Shown: positions 1 through 9,897 of the stretch, piece by piece
Layout: every line of letters begins with the position of its first letter
How positions within the stretch are numbered: position 1 is the stretch's first letter
Notes under the pieces: model-generated
The model's input: the letters and a program-made list of their open reading frames with translations, nothing else
What the model was told of the DNA's origin: nothing
Database searches by the model: none
NCBI RefSeq assembly: GCF_015840915.1
Contig: NZ_CP060398.1
Location: 2,542,001 to 2,606,000 of the forward strand
Direction: 5' to 3'
Source of the DNA: Synechococcus sp. CBW1002
GTDB lineage: Bacteria; Cyanobacteriota; Cyanobacteriia; PCC-6307; Cyanobiaceae
DNA length: 64,000 bases
Program-made: the position numbers and the translations under genes

Positions 1-587
1 GCCCTTGGTGAAGAGCGGTTTCGTTCGCGCTCCAGCTCTTGTCCTGAGCCGCCAGCCGTCCGATCGTGACTGCATCGACACCCGGGAGGCTCCAGCACAT
101 GGAAGACACCCCACCTGAGCAACCGTCAGGAGTGCGCTGACGATCCGGCCCCTGCTCCAACACTCTCAACGGATGACTGACGTTCCTGGCGTGTCGCGGC
201 TGTTTTGCTGAAACAACCCTGGCGCCGTCCATTGCACCGCCTCAGGTGCCCCGGACCCAACGGAACGTCCCGATCGACCCCTGGCCCCAGGTGCCAGCGC
301 CCGCAGCTCCGACCACAACTGAAAACACCCTGATCTGACAACGATCACGGCGATTGCCAAGCAAAAAACTCGCGCAGCTGCGCCCCACCCCCTCGGGTCG
401 GCACCACGGCTGAGCAGACAAAAGCCCGGGGCCCAGGCTCCGGGCTTTGTTGTGCGGCAGAAGGCTCCAACGCCGCCGCTCCACCAGACCCCGCTGCAGC
501 CGGAAGCAGGAGGCTTCAGCAAGGCTCACGGAGCTGGGTCTCCCAGTTGACTCGGGCGAGGGATAGGCGGCCTGCATCCGGTTCACT
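1..587. other. No convincing gene; terminator-like hairpin only
   Basis: Open frames here are overlapping, GC-driven and rich in Gly, Ser, Arg and Trp, with no recognisable motif on either strand. The only structure seen is the hairpin at 419-450. The left part may hold the end of a gene lying outside the window, but nothing supports a call. Confidence 0.5.
419..450 (-). terminator. Rho-independent terminator candidate downstream of the amidotransferase
   Basis: The arms AAAGCCCGG and CCGGGCTTT pair perfectly around a short GC-rich loop. Read on the minus strand the hairpin is followed by TTTTGTCT. It lies about 140 bases past the stop of the minus-strand amidotransferase gene. The + strand tail (TTTGTTG) is also T-rich, so it could work both ways. 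Confidence 0.6.
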
Positions 588-1427
588 TCAGGGGACTTCG
601 TGCGCTGGTGCTGGTTGGGAACGCGCCGGGATTGGGACTGGCCTGACCCCATGACGGCTGCGGTGAATCACCTGCCCCCCGCAAAAGAGCAGCGATTCAC
701 CGGCCTGGAACGGTTGCCAGTGCTCGTCGGTGGTGAGCGGCTCGGTACTGAGGATGGTCACCACATCGTTTGCGGTGGTGACTGCGGAGAAATCCACCTG
801 CAACGGCAGATCAGCCAGGGTGGCCTTGCAGAAGGGGGCCCGGCGTGTGAGCCAGTGCAGCTTGCTGGTGGCGGTGGCAAACAGCCACTGGCCGTTGCTG
901 ATCAGGGCATTGAAGGTGCCCCGCTCCGCCAGTTGGGCAGCGCAATGGTGCAGCTGATCAAACAGCGCGCCAGGATTCTGCGGATTCACCCCAGCTTGTT
1001 CCAGCTGCTCGAGAATCCAGCAGAAGGCCGTTTCACTGTCGGTGCTGCCGAATGGCCGGTGGTGATCCCCCAGAGGAATGGCGCCCTGGAGGTCGCCGTT
1101 GTGGGCAAACACCCAGGTCTGCCCGCCCCAGCAGCGGGAGAAGGGATGGCAGTTCTCCAGCGCCACCACGCCGCGGGTGGCTTTGCGGATATGGGCGATG
1201 CTCACCAGCGCCTTGGGTGAGCGCTCCGCCAGCTGATCGGCGAGGACGGAAAAGGCCGCTGGAGCCTCCTCCCGCAGCAGGGTGAGGCCATGGCCACCGG
1301 GGGTGAAGCTGGCCAGCCCCCAGCCATCGGCGTGCTCGCCGGTCGCACCACCGCGGCGACTGAGGCCCCGAAAGGAAAACCCCATGTCGGTGGGCGTGTT
1401 GGCGTTGAGGGCGAGCAGCTCACACAT
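588..1427 (-). CDS. Class II glutamine amidotransferase (YafJ-like)
   Basis: This 279-residue protein starts Met-Cys, so processing would expose Cys2 as the N-terminal nucleophile of an Ntn-type glutamine amidotransferase. The first residues (MCELLALN), then HADGWGLA near residues 32-39, HIRKATRG near 79-86 and the FAHNGDL segment near 107-113 fit the stand-alone GATase type 2 family represented by YafJ. Such proteins release ammonia from glutamine; the acceptor substrate is unknown. The length is normal. The start overlaps the end of the truncated HlyD frame by 8 bases, an arrangement made by a deletion in that neighbour rather than an old operon. A terminator candidate follows. Confidence 0.88.
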   Translation of the reverse strand: MCELLALNANTPTDMGFSFRGLSRRGGATGEHADGWGLASFTPGGHGLTLLREEAPAAFSVLADQLAERSPKALVSIAHIRKATRGVVALENCHPFSRCWGGQTWVFAHNGDLQGAIPLGDHHRPFGSTDSETAFCWILEQLEQAGVNPQNPGALFDQLHHCAAQLAERGTFNALISNGQWLFATATSKLHWLTRRAPFCKATLADLPLQVDFSAVTTANDVVTILSTEPLTTDEHWQPFQAGESLLFCGGQVIHRSRHGVRPVPIPARSQPAPAHEVP

Positions 1428-2565
1428 GAAGGACCGCGCAGGGGGGAGGGGGTTGCAGCGTCACCTCGTAATACCCACCAGGGATGGGGGCCGGCTGTGC
1501 CGTGCCGTTTCGGCCCGCCTCAGGATCAGCTGAACCAGGCAGGCTGGCTTCCGGCGCGATCGACACCACCCTCGCCTTGAGCGTGCCGTAGTCGGGATAG
1601 GGGCAGCCGGTGATGCGCAGGTCGGCTCGCTGATCCACTTCCACCTTGGTGATGTTCTCGGAGGGCACCAGCACCTTCACCAGCAGACCGGCCTGGCTGG
1701 GGGAAATGCGGGCCAGCTCCTCGCCGGCAGCCAGCATCTGGCCGGGATTGCGCAGTTTGAGTGAGAACAGCACCCCCGGTACCGGTGCGGTGAGCGACGT
1801 CTGGGCCAGATCCCGAGCAATCTGGCTCTTGTCGGCGCTGTTGGTGACCAGCTCCCTCTTCAGCTGCGCCTGATCACTGCTGTTACGGGAGCGCTGCTCC
1901 GCCACCGCCTGCCTGGCTTTGGCCAGCTGGGCGAGGGCCACGTTGTAGCTCTCCTCCTTCTCCTCCAGTTGGGTGACGGTGATGGAGCCGGTGCCGCCCA
2001 GCTGCTGGAAGCGGCGATATTCGGCTTCCGCAAAGCGCAGCCCTGCCTCGGATTTCTCCACTTCCAGCTCGGCCGCCTGCAGGGCCGCCAGCCCCTGGTT
2101 CACCAGTGCCTGGCTCTGCTGGGCCAGGGCCCTTCGGCTCTGGCTGAGCTGCTGCTGCTTGCCCTCCAGATCTGTGGGATCGAGCAACGCCAACACCTGG
2201 CCGGTTTGCACCCGCTCGTTGGGCTGCACCAGCACCCGACGCACCCGCGCAGCAAAGGGGGCGTTGATCACGCTGGTTTCACCGCTGGGCCGCACCACAC
2301 CGCTACCGCGCACCACAACCCGGTAGGGCCAGACGGCCATCAAGGCCACACCGGCAGCGAAACTGCCCAGCATGACCAGGCCGGCACTGTGCACCCAGGG
2401 CCGCACCGAAGGCAGAAACTCCTCGCTGGTGGTCTGCCGCAGCACCAGGCCAGCATCCAGCGGCCGCGACGCCAGGCCGCCGCGGCGTGTGGCCACAACC
2501 GGCAACTCCGGCACGGGCGTTGTTCCAGGCAGGGGTGACTCCGGCAGTTTCAAGGGTTCGCTCAT
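1420..2565 (-). pseudogene. HlyD-family secretion adaptor, C-terminally truncated
   Basis: The frame from the ATG at 2565 (MSEPLKLPESPL) has the layout of a type I secretion membrane-fusion protein: a cytoplasmic leader of about 55 residues, one membrane segment (LVMLGSFAAGVALMAVW), a biotinyl-lipoyl-like half motif (SGVVRPSGETSVINAPF), a long coiled coil rich in Gln, Ala and Glu, and a return lipoyl half (LTAPVPGVLFSL). It stops soon after YYEVTL. Family members normally continue for some tens of residues with a final beta-barrel strand and a conserved tail. Here the frame runs into the start of the amidotransferase, so the end was probably deleted. It would have bridged an ABC exporter and the cell envelope. 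The upstream ABC gene is also decayed. Confidence 0.72.
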
Positions 2566-2905
2566 GCCGGCAAGAGGTCGGAAGCCAGGGTTTCTGTGTG
2601 GATCAGATCCGAGGTCGGGTCCTGCAATGTCACATGGGCCTGTGGCTGACCATGATCGTGGTGAAGCCGGCACGGTGCCCCAGCCAGCCGCTCCATCCTG
2701 GCGGCAGAGCCACCCAGGGCTCGTCGTCGGCGCTGGGACTTCCACCGTGCCATCGAACACCTTGAAGAGGCGGTGAACCACCACCTGGGTGGTGAACGAC
2801 TTGTTGGCACAAGCAATCAGAGCCCTGAGGAAGCCCGGGATGTTGCCGCTGAAGCCATGGAAGGCGAGCCGCTGGCCGATGCCCGGCGGCCTGTCGATCA
2901 CGCAT
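2566..2905 (-). pseudogene. Remnant of an ABC-exporter ATPase gene
   Basis: One minus-strand frame carries FTTIMVSHRP, the H-loop region found near the end of ABC ATPase domains, followed at once by a stop. The frame just behind it continues to a TGA before the HlyD start. Neither frame has Walker A or signature motifs, so only a shifted C-terminal scrap can be argued. Its place directly before an HlyD adaptor fits the usual peptidase/ABC plus HlyD export pair. The assignment rests on one short motif plus context. Confidence 0.4.
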
Positions 2906-3016
2906 GTCCTGCCATCCCTGAGCAACACCATCCCTAGCTGGAGGCTGGTGAGAAGCTGCCTCGGGTGAACCCGCTCATGCTGACGCCCTGCCGCGCCGGC
3001 GTCGGGCAAACCAACG

Positions 3017-3430
3017 GTGATCGTCAGGGGGATGGGTCCCAGCCGGATTCCATCTGAGCGTTGTTCGAAGCGGTGGCGACGTTCGACGCTCGCAGACTGG
3101 TCCGATGACGACCTTCAACTGGCTCTCACCAGCAAGTCGATGGGGCAGGTCCATCTCCTCCGTCTGGGTCTGGCTTTGCTCTCAGATGCAGGCTCGCTCA
3201 CACTGACAAGCGGTGTGCTGGTTCGGAATCCAGTTCCAGACAGCTGCTTGATCAGCATGGTCAACGCCGGCCTCGACGCGTTCACGCGGGCCGCAGCGCT
3301 GGGGATGCCCCGAGGGGTGAGCATCAAGGTGGTGTCGCCCTGGCCGCGAACTGGCCGAGACCCAGCAGCCCATGGGACGCTGCCATGGTGCCGACCGCCC
3401 GCAGATTGCCGGTCATGAATGTGAGGTCGT
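3017..3430 (+). pseudogene. Short-chain dehydrogenase/reductase remnant
   Basis: The frame contains ADWSDDDLQLALTSKSMGQ, then AGSLTLTSG, then LISMVNAGLDAFTRAAAL and RGVSIKVVSP. These are the C-terminal half features of a small SDR, where the catalytic Ser lies in a TSG-type segment and a downstream helix carries the dinucleotide-linked residues. The N-terminal glycine-rich cofactor motif is missing. After IKVVSP the sense text jumps to another frame (MVPTARR near 3383), so at least one frameshift is present. The classic YxxxK is replaced by a region without Tyr. It lies divergent from the decayed export genes and convergent with the superoxide dismutase gene. Confidence 0.6.
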
Positions 3431-3460
3431 GGAGGCCTGGAAACGTGCCTGGAGGCAGGG

Positions 3461-4174
<714 letters not shown>

Positions 4175-4274
4175 GGAATTCGAGACGTGTCTGGCGAGGC
4201 GGTCAGCCTGACGGATTTGGCGTAGGCCCTTCCGGAAGGAAATCGCCATAGTCGGGAGTTGGCTGCTCTCCGGT

Positions 4275-4979
4275 TCAGGAATCCGACGCCGGAATGGGTG
4301 CCGTTGGCTCCAAGGATGGCCGTTTCACCCTTTCCTCATACCCCGCTGCCCACACCGCCGGGGCAATGCCGGCCGGCACCAGCCGTCGGTAGGCCTCGCT
4401 GGCCAGGATCTCCTTCACCGCTTCCCCGAGCAGTTCATTGGAGCGGCTGCCGGGCAGGCGGTGGCTCAGGGTCTGGTGGATCCGCAGCAGATACCAGGCA
4501 CTGCCATCGAGGCCGGCATTGAAACGTTCCCAGCTGTGGGGATCGAGGCGGGCATCGAGCACCATGTCGCGGGCGTTGTGGGCCTTGTCGGCCGCCGTCA
4601 CCCGCAGGGAGCCATCGCTCTTGTGCTCCAGGCCCGCCACATAGCGGGTCTTGCGCAAGAGCCAGGGTTCCTTTGGGGCACCTTGCGCCACTGGCCACTG
4701 GGTGTCGGTGCAGTCGCGCACGATCCCGGCCACCTCCTCGCCAAAGCGCTCGGCGATCGAGCCGTGGGTCTGGCCCGCGTCTTCGATCGCGTCGTGCAGC
4801 AGGCCGGCGATCGCCTCGTTTTCGCTGCCCCCGTCTTCCCAGACCAGGCTGCTCACCGCGATCAGGTGGGAGATGTAGGGCACCCCCTTGCCTTTACGGG
4901 TCTGGTTGCGGTGCAGCTGCGCGGCCCAGAGCAGGGCCTCGTCGTAGCGCTCGCTGTGGGCTGGGGGTTGATGCGTCAT
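4275..4979 (-). CDS. HD-domain phosphohydrolase (RelA/SpoT hydrolase-like)
   Basis: A 234-residue protein from the ATG at 4979; the longer frame to 5069 adds low-complexity sequence without a motif. It has the metal-binding pattern of a SpoT-type HD domain: His38 in YISHLIAV, His62-Asp63 in [10 protein letters not shown], and Asp131 in [12 protein letters not shown]. There is no synthetase, TGS or ACT domain, so it resembles a stand-alone small alarmone or nucleotide pyrophosphohydrolase. Which nucleotide it cleaves cannot be read from the sequence. It lies upstream of sodA in the same direction. Confidence 0.82.
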   Translation of the reverse strand: MTHQPPAHSERYDEALLWAAQLHRNQTRKGKGVPYISHLIAVSSLVWEDGGSENEAIAGLLHDAIEDAGQTHGSIAERFGEEVAGIVRDCTDTQWPVAQGAPKEPWLLRKTRYVAGLEHKSDGSLRVTAADKAHNARDMVLDARLDPHSWERFNAGLDGSAWYLLRIHQTLSHRLPGSRSNELLGEAVKEILASEAYRRLVPAGIAPAVWAAGYEERVKRPSLEPTAPIPASDS

Positions 4980-5031
4980 GGGTGGATCCGGATGGGTGGA
5001 TCCGGTGCTGATGGGTTGTGACGCAGTGGCA

Positions 5032-5260
5032 TCAATCGGCTGCCTGGCTGAGGCGCTCCAGTCGCTCACTCAGGAAGGCGTGGCTACAGGCCACCGCCGT
5101 GGCCAGGTTCTGCTCCTCGCTGAGGCCGGAGCTGCGGGTGGGCTTGAAGCTGTGGTCGCCACCTCTTCCGGGCGGCCGAACGTGTCGCGCTCCCCCTGCA
5201 GGATCAGGGTGGGGGGTTGCAGATCGGCCAGGAGCACGGTGGCTGCCGCCACGTCGGGAC
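5032..5260 (-). pseudogene. Alpha/beta hydrolase (dienelactone-hydrolase-like) remnant
   Basis: One minus-strand frame reads LADLQPPTLILQGERDTFGRPEEV, containing the strand and catalytic Asp of a small serine hydrolase. A second frame starts immediately as GDHSFKPTRSSGLSEEQ, which is the catalytic-His segment, and runs to a TGA at 5032. In intact relatives roughly 20 residues separate these segments, so an out-of-frame deletion at about 5160 is the simplest explanation. The nucleophile half is absent or unrecognisable upstream. Non-functional. Confidence 0.68.
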
Positions 5261-5600
5261 CGTCAATCAACTGCGGTGCGGTGCCAGGGGCCTCGTTGTT
5301 CATCCATCCATCCTGGCGGTGCCTCTCGCACTGCCAGGAGACCCGATTCTTCAGAACGCCGGGATCGTCTGTCGGAGCCGAGCTGGACTGGCCCATCCCC
5401 TGCTCAGGCATCAACCCCCAGGGCCCCACCTGAGCCACAGCCACGCCTGCGGTGACGGAAGCGATCGCTCCGATACCGTCTCGCGATGGGGAACAGGAAA
5501 CCCCTGCCCCCCAGCGAACCAGGGCGTGAGAAGGTCAAGGTACGGCAATGCCTCCATGCCCTTAACCGCATGCCGTGATTGGGCGAGGCAGACTTGAATC

Positions 5601-6272
5601 ATGAGCATCCCCAGGCCGGCCCCCATCGCTGATCCGAGCCGCTGGGATCAGCGCTACCGAGAGGGCGGTGACGGCTGGGAACTGGGCCAGGCCGCCCCAC
5701 CGCTGGCCCAGTTCCTGAGAACCCATCCGTTGGCGCCCCAGTCACCGGGCAGGGTGCTGGTGCCCGGCTGCGGCCGTGGCCATGAGGCCGCCCTGCTCGA
5801 AGACCTCGGTTTCGCCGCCATCGGCCTGGATTTCAGTGGCGAGGCCTTGCGCGAGGCCCGCAGGCTCCATGGCGAGGCCCGGGCCACGTTGCAGTGGCTG
5901 CAGGCCGATCTGTTCGACCAACAGGCCCTGACGGAGGCGGGCCTGGCTCCCGGCAGCCTCAGCGGGATCGTGGAGCACACCTGCTTCTGCGCCATCGATC
6001 CCGGCCTGCGGCAGGACTACATCGCCACCGTCTGCCGACTGCTGGCCCCTGGAGGCTGGCTGCTGGGCCTGTTCTGGTGCCACGGCCGGCAAGGCGGTCC
6101 TCCCTGGGGCAGTGACCCGCAGCTGGTGGAAGCGCTGCTGCGCCAGGCGGGCCTGGTGGCGGAAATCTGGCAGCCGGCCACTGGTTCGGTGGACAAGCGC
6201 AACGACGAATGGCTGGGCCTGTGGCGCCAGCCAGGCCAACCCCCTGCACCTGTAGAGATCGGATCATGCTGA
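5601..6272 (+). CDS. TPMT-like SAM-dependent methyltransferase
   Basis: A 223-residue class I methyltransferase. The SAM motif I is VLVPGCGRGHEAALL (residues 52-66), and LDFSGEAL follows as motif II. WDQRYREGGDGWELG near the N-terminus is typical of the thiopurine methyltransferase/halide methyltransferase family, where a Trp-rich start contacts SAM. VEHTCFCAIDP fits the motif IV region. Likely substrates are thiols, selenium compounds or halide ions; the specific one is unknown. Its stop codon lies inside the next gene (overlap 7 bases), suggesting translational coupling with a membrane methyltransferase. Confidence 0.84.
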   Translation: MSIPRPAPIADPSRWDQRYREGGDGWELGQAAPPLAQFLRTHPLAPQSPGRVLVPGCGRGHEAALLEDLGFAAIGLDFSGEALREARRLHGEARATLQWLQADLFDQQALTEAGLAPGSLSGIVEHTCFCAIDPGLRQDYIATVCRLLAPGGWLLGLFWCHGRQGGPPWGSDPQLVEALLRQAGLVAEIWQPATGSVDKRNDEWLGLWRQPGQPPAPVEIGSC

Positions 6273-6802
6273 GCCAACTGAACGAACGCATGCAGAAGTG
6301 GGGCTTCTCCTGGGAGGGGCTGCGGGACAACCGCCATGGGGAGTGGTGGGTCCTGGCGCAGATGAGCCTGATCGCCGCCCACTGGCTGCCACCAACGCCG
6401 GCCCCCTTGGACCTGGGGATTCACTGGCCTCTGATCCTGCGCCTGATCGGAGGGCTGATCGTCCTGATCGGCCTGATCATCGGCGGCCAGGGAGTCCTGA
6501 ACCTCGGGGACAGTCTCAGTCCGCTGCCGGAGCCGATTGCCGGAGCGCCTCTGGTCACCGAGGGCGCTTACGGCCGTTGCCGCCATCCTCTCTACCAGTC
6601 GCTGCTGCTCTGTTCCCTGGGGGTGACCCTGGCCCTCGGCAGCCTGCTGCACCTGGGCCTGCTGCTGGCGCTGGCGACCGTGCTCAGCCTCAAGGCCCGG
6701 CGAGAAGAGCAGCGTCTGTGTTCCATGCACAGTGGCTACGCCGATTACATGACGTCCACCCCGGCGATTGTTCCCTTTCTGCCAGGTCTCGACTGGCGGT
6801 AG
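6266..6802 (+). CDS. Isoprenylcysteine-carboxyl-methyltransferase-like membrane protein
   Basis: A 178-residue protein from the ATG at 6266, which overlaps the end of the preceding methyltransferase. It has about four or five hydrophobic segments (WWVLAQMSLIAAHWL; LILRLIGGLIVLIGLII; a long Leu-rich hairpin). The conserved end pattern of ICMT/PEMT-type methyltransferases is present: LVTEGAYGRCRHPLYQS, where the Arg-His-Pro supports SAM binding, then REEQRLCSMHSGYADYM, with the usual pair of Glu residues. In bacteria such enzymes methylate small or lipid substrates rather than prenylated proteins. The substrate is unknown. The overlap suggests one two-gene transcript. Confidence 0.82.
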   Translation: MLSQLNERMQKWGFSWEGLRDNRHGEWWVLAQMSLIAAHWLPPTPAPLDLGIHWPLILRLIGGLIVLIGLIIGGQGVLNLGDSLSPLPEPIAGAPLVTEGAYGRCRHPLYQSLLLCSLGVTLALGSLLHLGLLLALATVLSLKARREEQRLCSMHSGYADYMTSTPAIVPFLPGLDWR

Positions 6803-6908
6803 CCCATGGCTCTCATGGTTGGACATTGCGCTGAGAATGGTCATTGATGCAGTTTTGATGCAATGGGATCGCGCTCTGCTCTTCTCTGTTGGGCAGATCC
6901 CTCGATTC

Positions 6909-7631
6909 ATGCGTTTCCTCTGTTGCATCGTGATTCTGATTGGTTCTGCCAATTCCTCCTGAGCTAATCAGGGAGAGCGTTGCCTGTTGACCCTGCAGGG
7001 AAACGATGGCGGTCGCCTTGATGGCCGCACGATGGAGTTCGGTCAGCCGCTGAACAGCAATGCGGTACTGATTCAGCGGGGGACGGCGATCCAGGGCAAT
7101 GGTCCCGATGGCAAGTCCGGTGGTGGCCTGCAGTGGACCAGTCGCTATGGCGTGGTGGGACTGAATGCCCTGGGTCTGAAGGATGTCGTTCCTGATGGCA
7201 TGAATGAAATGGGCCTGGCTGGTGGGCTTTTGTCTTTCGCAGGCTGCGCCAGATTTCAGAACCTGCCGCCGGGTCAGGCCACGATCATCCTGGAGTCGGA
7301 TGGCAAGATCGTCAAGGTGCCGCGCTCCCTTTCGGTCGTCATCGATTCAGTCCAGGGCTCGGTCGTTCAAGGTTCCAATGTCTGGAAAGCGAAGACCGAT
7401 AATCCCGGTTATGTCGAAGATGAGAGCGTGCTTCAGGCTTCCGAGCCGCTCATCGGTGTACTCTCGGCGGACGATAAGACACTGTGATTGGTGGAAGTCC
7501 ATGACCATGGCATGATGGTCGCAAGGAGAATCGGTGGCGATAAACTCGATCTTACCTATCTTGAAGGCGCGTCCCATGCTGTTGCCTACTCGGCAATCTA
7601 TCGGGCGCTGAAAGAAATCGCAGCCCGGTGA
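6909..7631 (+). pseudogene. Choloylglycine-hydrolase-like (linear amide C-N hydrolase) gene with two in-frame TGA codons
   Basis: One frame runs from the ATG at 6909 to 7631 but is broken by TGA at 6960 and 7485. The first piece is a signal peptide (MRFLCCIVILIGSANSS). After the first TGA the frame holds a Cys (codon at 6981), then GNDGGRLDGRTMEFGQPL, the start of an Ntn hydrolase of the penicillin V acylase/bile salt hydrolase family, and WTSRYGVVGLNALG and PDGMNEMGLAGGLLSF. The region after about residue 90 no longer resembles that family, so an internal deletion or fusion is likely. Past the second TGA the frame continues coherently to LKEIAAR. Two substitutions to TGA in a decaying gene is the simple reading. 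Confidence 0.6.
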
Positions 7632-8069
7632 TCGTCGCATGACTGTGCACTGCGAGTTGCTTGGCTTGCTGAAAGGCCCAGTGCTGCAAGGGTTCGGGGC
7701 GGACTGTGCGTACTGTTGATCAGAACCATGGGCGAGACCTGTCCAGGCTCCCAGCGCTTGCTCTGGACATCACTCAGGATCCCCATGGCGGCCAGCAGCG
7801 ATCCAGGCCCTGCCAGCTCACACGTCGGATACGATCTGCTTTATCTCTGAGGCAGACCCTTTGGGTGCTGCTGCTGGTCAAGCAATCTGAAAGGGGGAGA
7901 CATTATTCCCTGACGAGGAATCCAGTGCTGACCAAGCAAGCAGCAATCATGATTTCATCGCCAAGCTGGACGAAATCACCGGCACAGAAATTTCCAAGGA
8001 TAAGCTAAGCCGTGGATACTGGACGTTCATGTCGCTGGATATCGGCACTCTCAAAGTCATAAAAAAGTC

Positions 8070-9762
8070 GTATCCGTTCAGGGGCCGTGACGCAGCAGCG
8101 CAGCATTCCACCCCTGATCGTTGATCAACGAGCAACCACAGACACCACGATCGATGACGGCCGGCTCAGGGATTCGGCAACAGCGATGGCATCTCACCGC
8201 CGCGATGATGGGCGATCAAGGCCTGCTCCAGGAACTGCCAGATATCACGGCCCTGTTGCCGCAGGCTGGTGGTGACCGTGAGCAACCTGCTGCGGCAGAT
8301 TGCACCCTGGCGGGATTGGACGCCATGGCTGATCTTGCGCTGAATCACCGAATGGCGCAGGGCACGCTCGGCTGCGTTGTTGGTGGGCTCGATCCCTTCA
8401 ATCTCCAGGAAGGTCCAGAGGCCATCGCTCACTTGCAGCAACTGATGGCAGGTACGCACCGTCTTGGCCCACGGCGTTCGCTCGCCGCGCTGGCAGCCCA
8501 GCTCCACAACCCGCTGCAGCGTGCCCACAAACGCCTGGCGGATCGGCCGACAGCCCTGCTGCAACGTGGACCAGTCGATCGTTCCGTCTTTGTAGCGGTG
8601 CCACTGGGCAAACAGCTGCTGCTGCAGGCCCAGCAGCTCCGCTCCAATCTCACCGCTGGCGCCCTGACGGTCAGCGATGGCGGTGAGATCGCGGATCACG
8701 TGCGCCCAGCACAGCTGGCGCTGCTCCAGCGGGAGATGGTTGTAGGCGGAGAAGCGATCGCTCACCACAATTCCGCCAAAGGCATTCCCGAGCAGGTCGA
8801 TCGCGGCGGCAGCCGAGCGGCTCAGGCTCTGCAAGAACACTGTCACCCCCATGGCGGTCACCATGACCCACTCCCAGCCGCGCCGGCCATCGGGGTTGCC
8901 CCCATCGGCATTACCGGTGGGGGCACCGGTTTCATCGACATAGACCACCGACTGCTGACGGGCAAACGCAAGGGCCTCCTGCATGGGCTGCTCCAGTGCT
9001 GCACTCAAGCGCTGGCGGATAGTGGCCATCGCTCCCCGGCTGATCTGTACCCCCAGCAGCTGATCCAGCAGCGCCTGGGTCTTGCTGAAACTCAACGGGA
9101 AGGCACTACCCAGCAGACCCACCAGAGCACTGAGCCGGGGACCGTAATGGCTTACTTCCACCTCCGCCGGTAACGAGGCACAGGTGCTGGTGGTACAGCA
9201 GGGGCAGACCAGGCGGTGCAGCCGGTGCTCGATCACCAGAGGCGTGATCGGTGGAATCTCGATCACCTGGTGCCTCAAGGGCTCGGGATCCTGACCCTGT
9301 AGCAACGTGCCGCAGCGGCGGCAGGCCTGGGGGTGGTGCTCGACCACCTCATCCACCCGCTCGATCGGCAGCAGCTCCGGCCCAGATCCGGGATGGCCCG
9401 GCTGGCCGCCGCGCTTGCGGCCACTGCCCTTGCGTCGTTCGGGCGGCTTAAACCCCTGGCCATCACTGGAGGGAGGCTTGGAAGAATTGCGGGAGCTGCG
9501 GCCGATCCGCTCGCGCAGATGGGCCAGTTCGGTCGCCAGGGCGGTGAGCTGGACGCGGAGCTGCACCATCTCCTCCTGTTGAGCCAGGATGAACTCCCTG
9601 GCACCAGCTGGCCACGACAACCAGTCCACCTCGGAAATGCCAGCAGGAGGGGCGCCCATCTCAAGCAGTCTCTGCCTGAGATGCAAACGGGAATCAGGAC
9701 GCCGTCAAGGGTTCAGCAGAGACGATGTTCGCCGCGTGCTGTCCCGACCCCTGAATGCTTAC
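8070..9762 (-). mobile_element. IS66-family insertion sequence, intact, 1693 bp
   Basis: The ends are imperfect inverted repeats: GTATCCGTTCAGGGGCC at 8070 and, on the other strand from 9762, GTAAGCATTCAGGGGTC. Both sides carry the direct repeat AAAAAGTC (8062-8069 and 9763-9770), the 8-bp duplication expected for IS66. One transposase gene fills it; no tnpA/tnpB accessory genes are present, as in the single-gene subgroup. The insertion splits a reading frame that rejoins when the element is removed. A partial relative lies at 22410-23304. Confidence 0.92.
8166..9656 (-). CDS. IS66-family transposase
   Basis: A 496-residue transposase from the ATG at 9656 (MGAPPAGISEVDW). Order of features: an N-terminal coiled coil (LTALATELAHLRERIG), a basic Pro/Ser linker (SSRNSSKPPSSDG), a zinc-ribbon-like CRRCGTLL and CPCC pair, then the catalytic domain with VVYVDETG (Asp), VVSDRFSAY (Asp) and EPTNNAAERALR (Glu), followed by a C-terminal IS66 tail. 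The length is full for the family. It acts on the ends of its own element. No frameshift or stop is seen, so it may be active. Confidence 0.92.
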   Translation of the reverse strand, partial: GAPPAGISEVDWLSWPAGAREFILAQQEEMVQLRVQLTALATELAHLRERIGRSSRNSSKPPSSDGQGFKPPERRKGSGRKRGGQPGHPGSGPELLPIERVDEVVEHHPQACRRCGTLLQGQDPEPLRHQVIEIPPITPLVIEHRLHRLVCPCCTTSTCASLPAEVEVSHYGPRLSALVGLLGSAFPLSFSKTQALLDQLLGVQISRGAMATIRQRLSAALEQPMQEALAFARQQSVVYVDETGAPTGNADGGNPDGRRGWEWVMVTAMGVTVFLQSLSRSAAAAIDLLGNAFGGIVVSDRFSAYNHLPLEQRQLCWAHVIRDLTAIADRQGASGEIGAELLGLQQQLFAQWHRYKDGTIDWSTLQQGCRPIRQAFVGTLQRVVELGCQRGERTPWAKTVRTCHQLLQVSDGLWTFLEIEGIEPTNNAAERALRHSVIQRKISHGVQSRQGAICRSRLLTVTTSLRQQGRDIWQFLEQALIAHHRGGEMPSLLPNP

Positions 9763-9897
9763 AAAAAGTCTTACGACTCCGGCGAAAAAGCAGTGTATGG
9801 CGAGGCCTATATTGGATCTGTTCAGCTTTATGACGGTACGATTGTCTCGCCAGAGCTCGACGCTGCCATCTATCAGTTGGTCACCATTGCCACCTGA

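Larger units (their letters stand above)
7891..9897 (+). pseudogene. Unidentified gene split by IS66 (7891-8069 plus 9771-9897)
   Basis: Removing the IS and one copy of the 8-bp target duplication joins two pieces in frame: a left piece ending DIGTLKVIKKS and a right piece starting YDSGEKAVYGEAYIGSV and ending YQLVTIAT at a TGA (9895-9897). The joined C-terminal part is about 100 residues, polar, with the segments FIAKLDEITGTEIS and YDGTIVSPELDAA. I do not recognise the family. The start cannot be placed: the frame closes near 7880 without a good start codon, so the gene was probably damaged before the insertion. Confidence 0.6.

Noticed and set aside
126-652. Several overlapping minus-strand open frames at the left edge
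   Set aside because: They lack motifs and run past the terminator hairpin and into the end of the amidotransferase gene.
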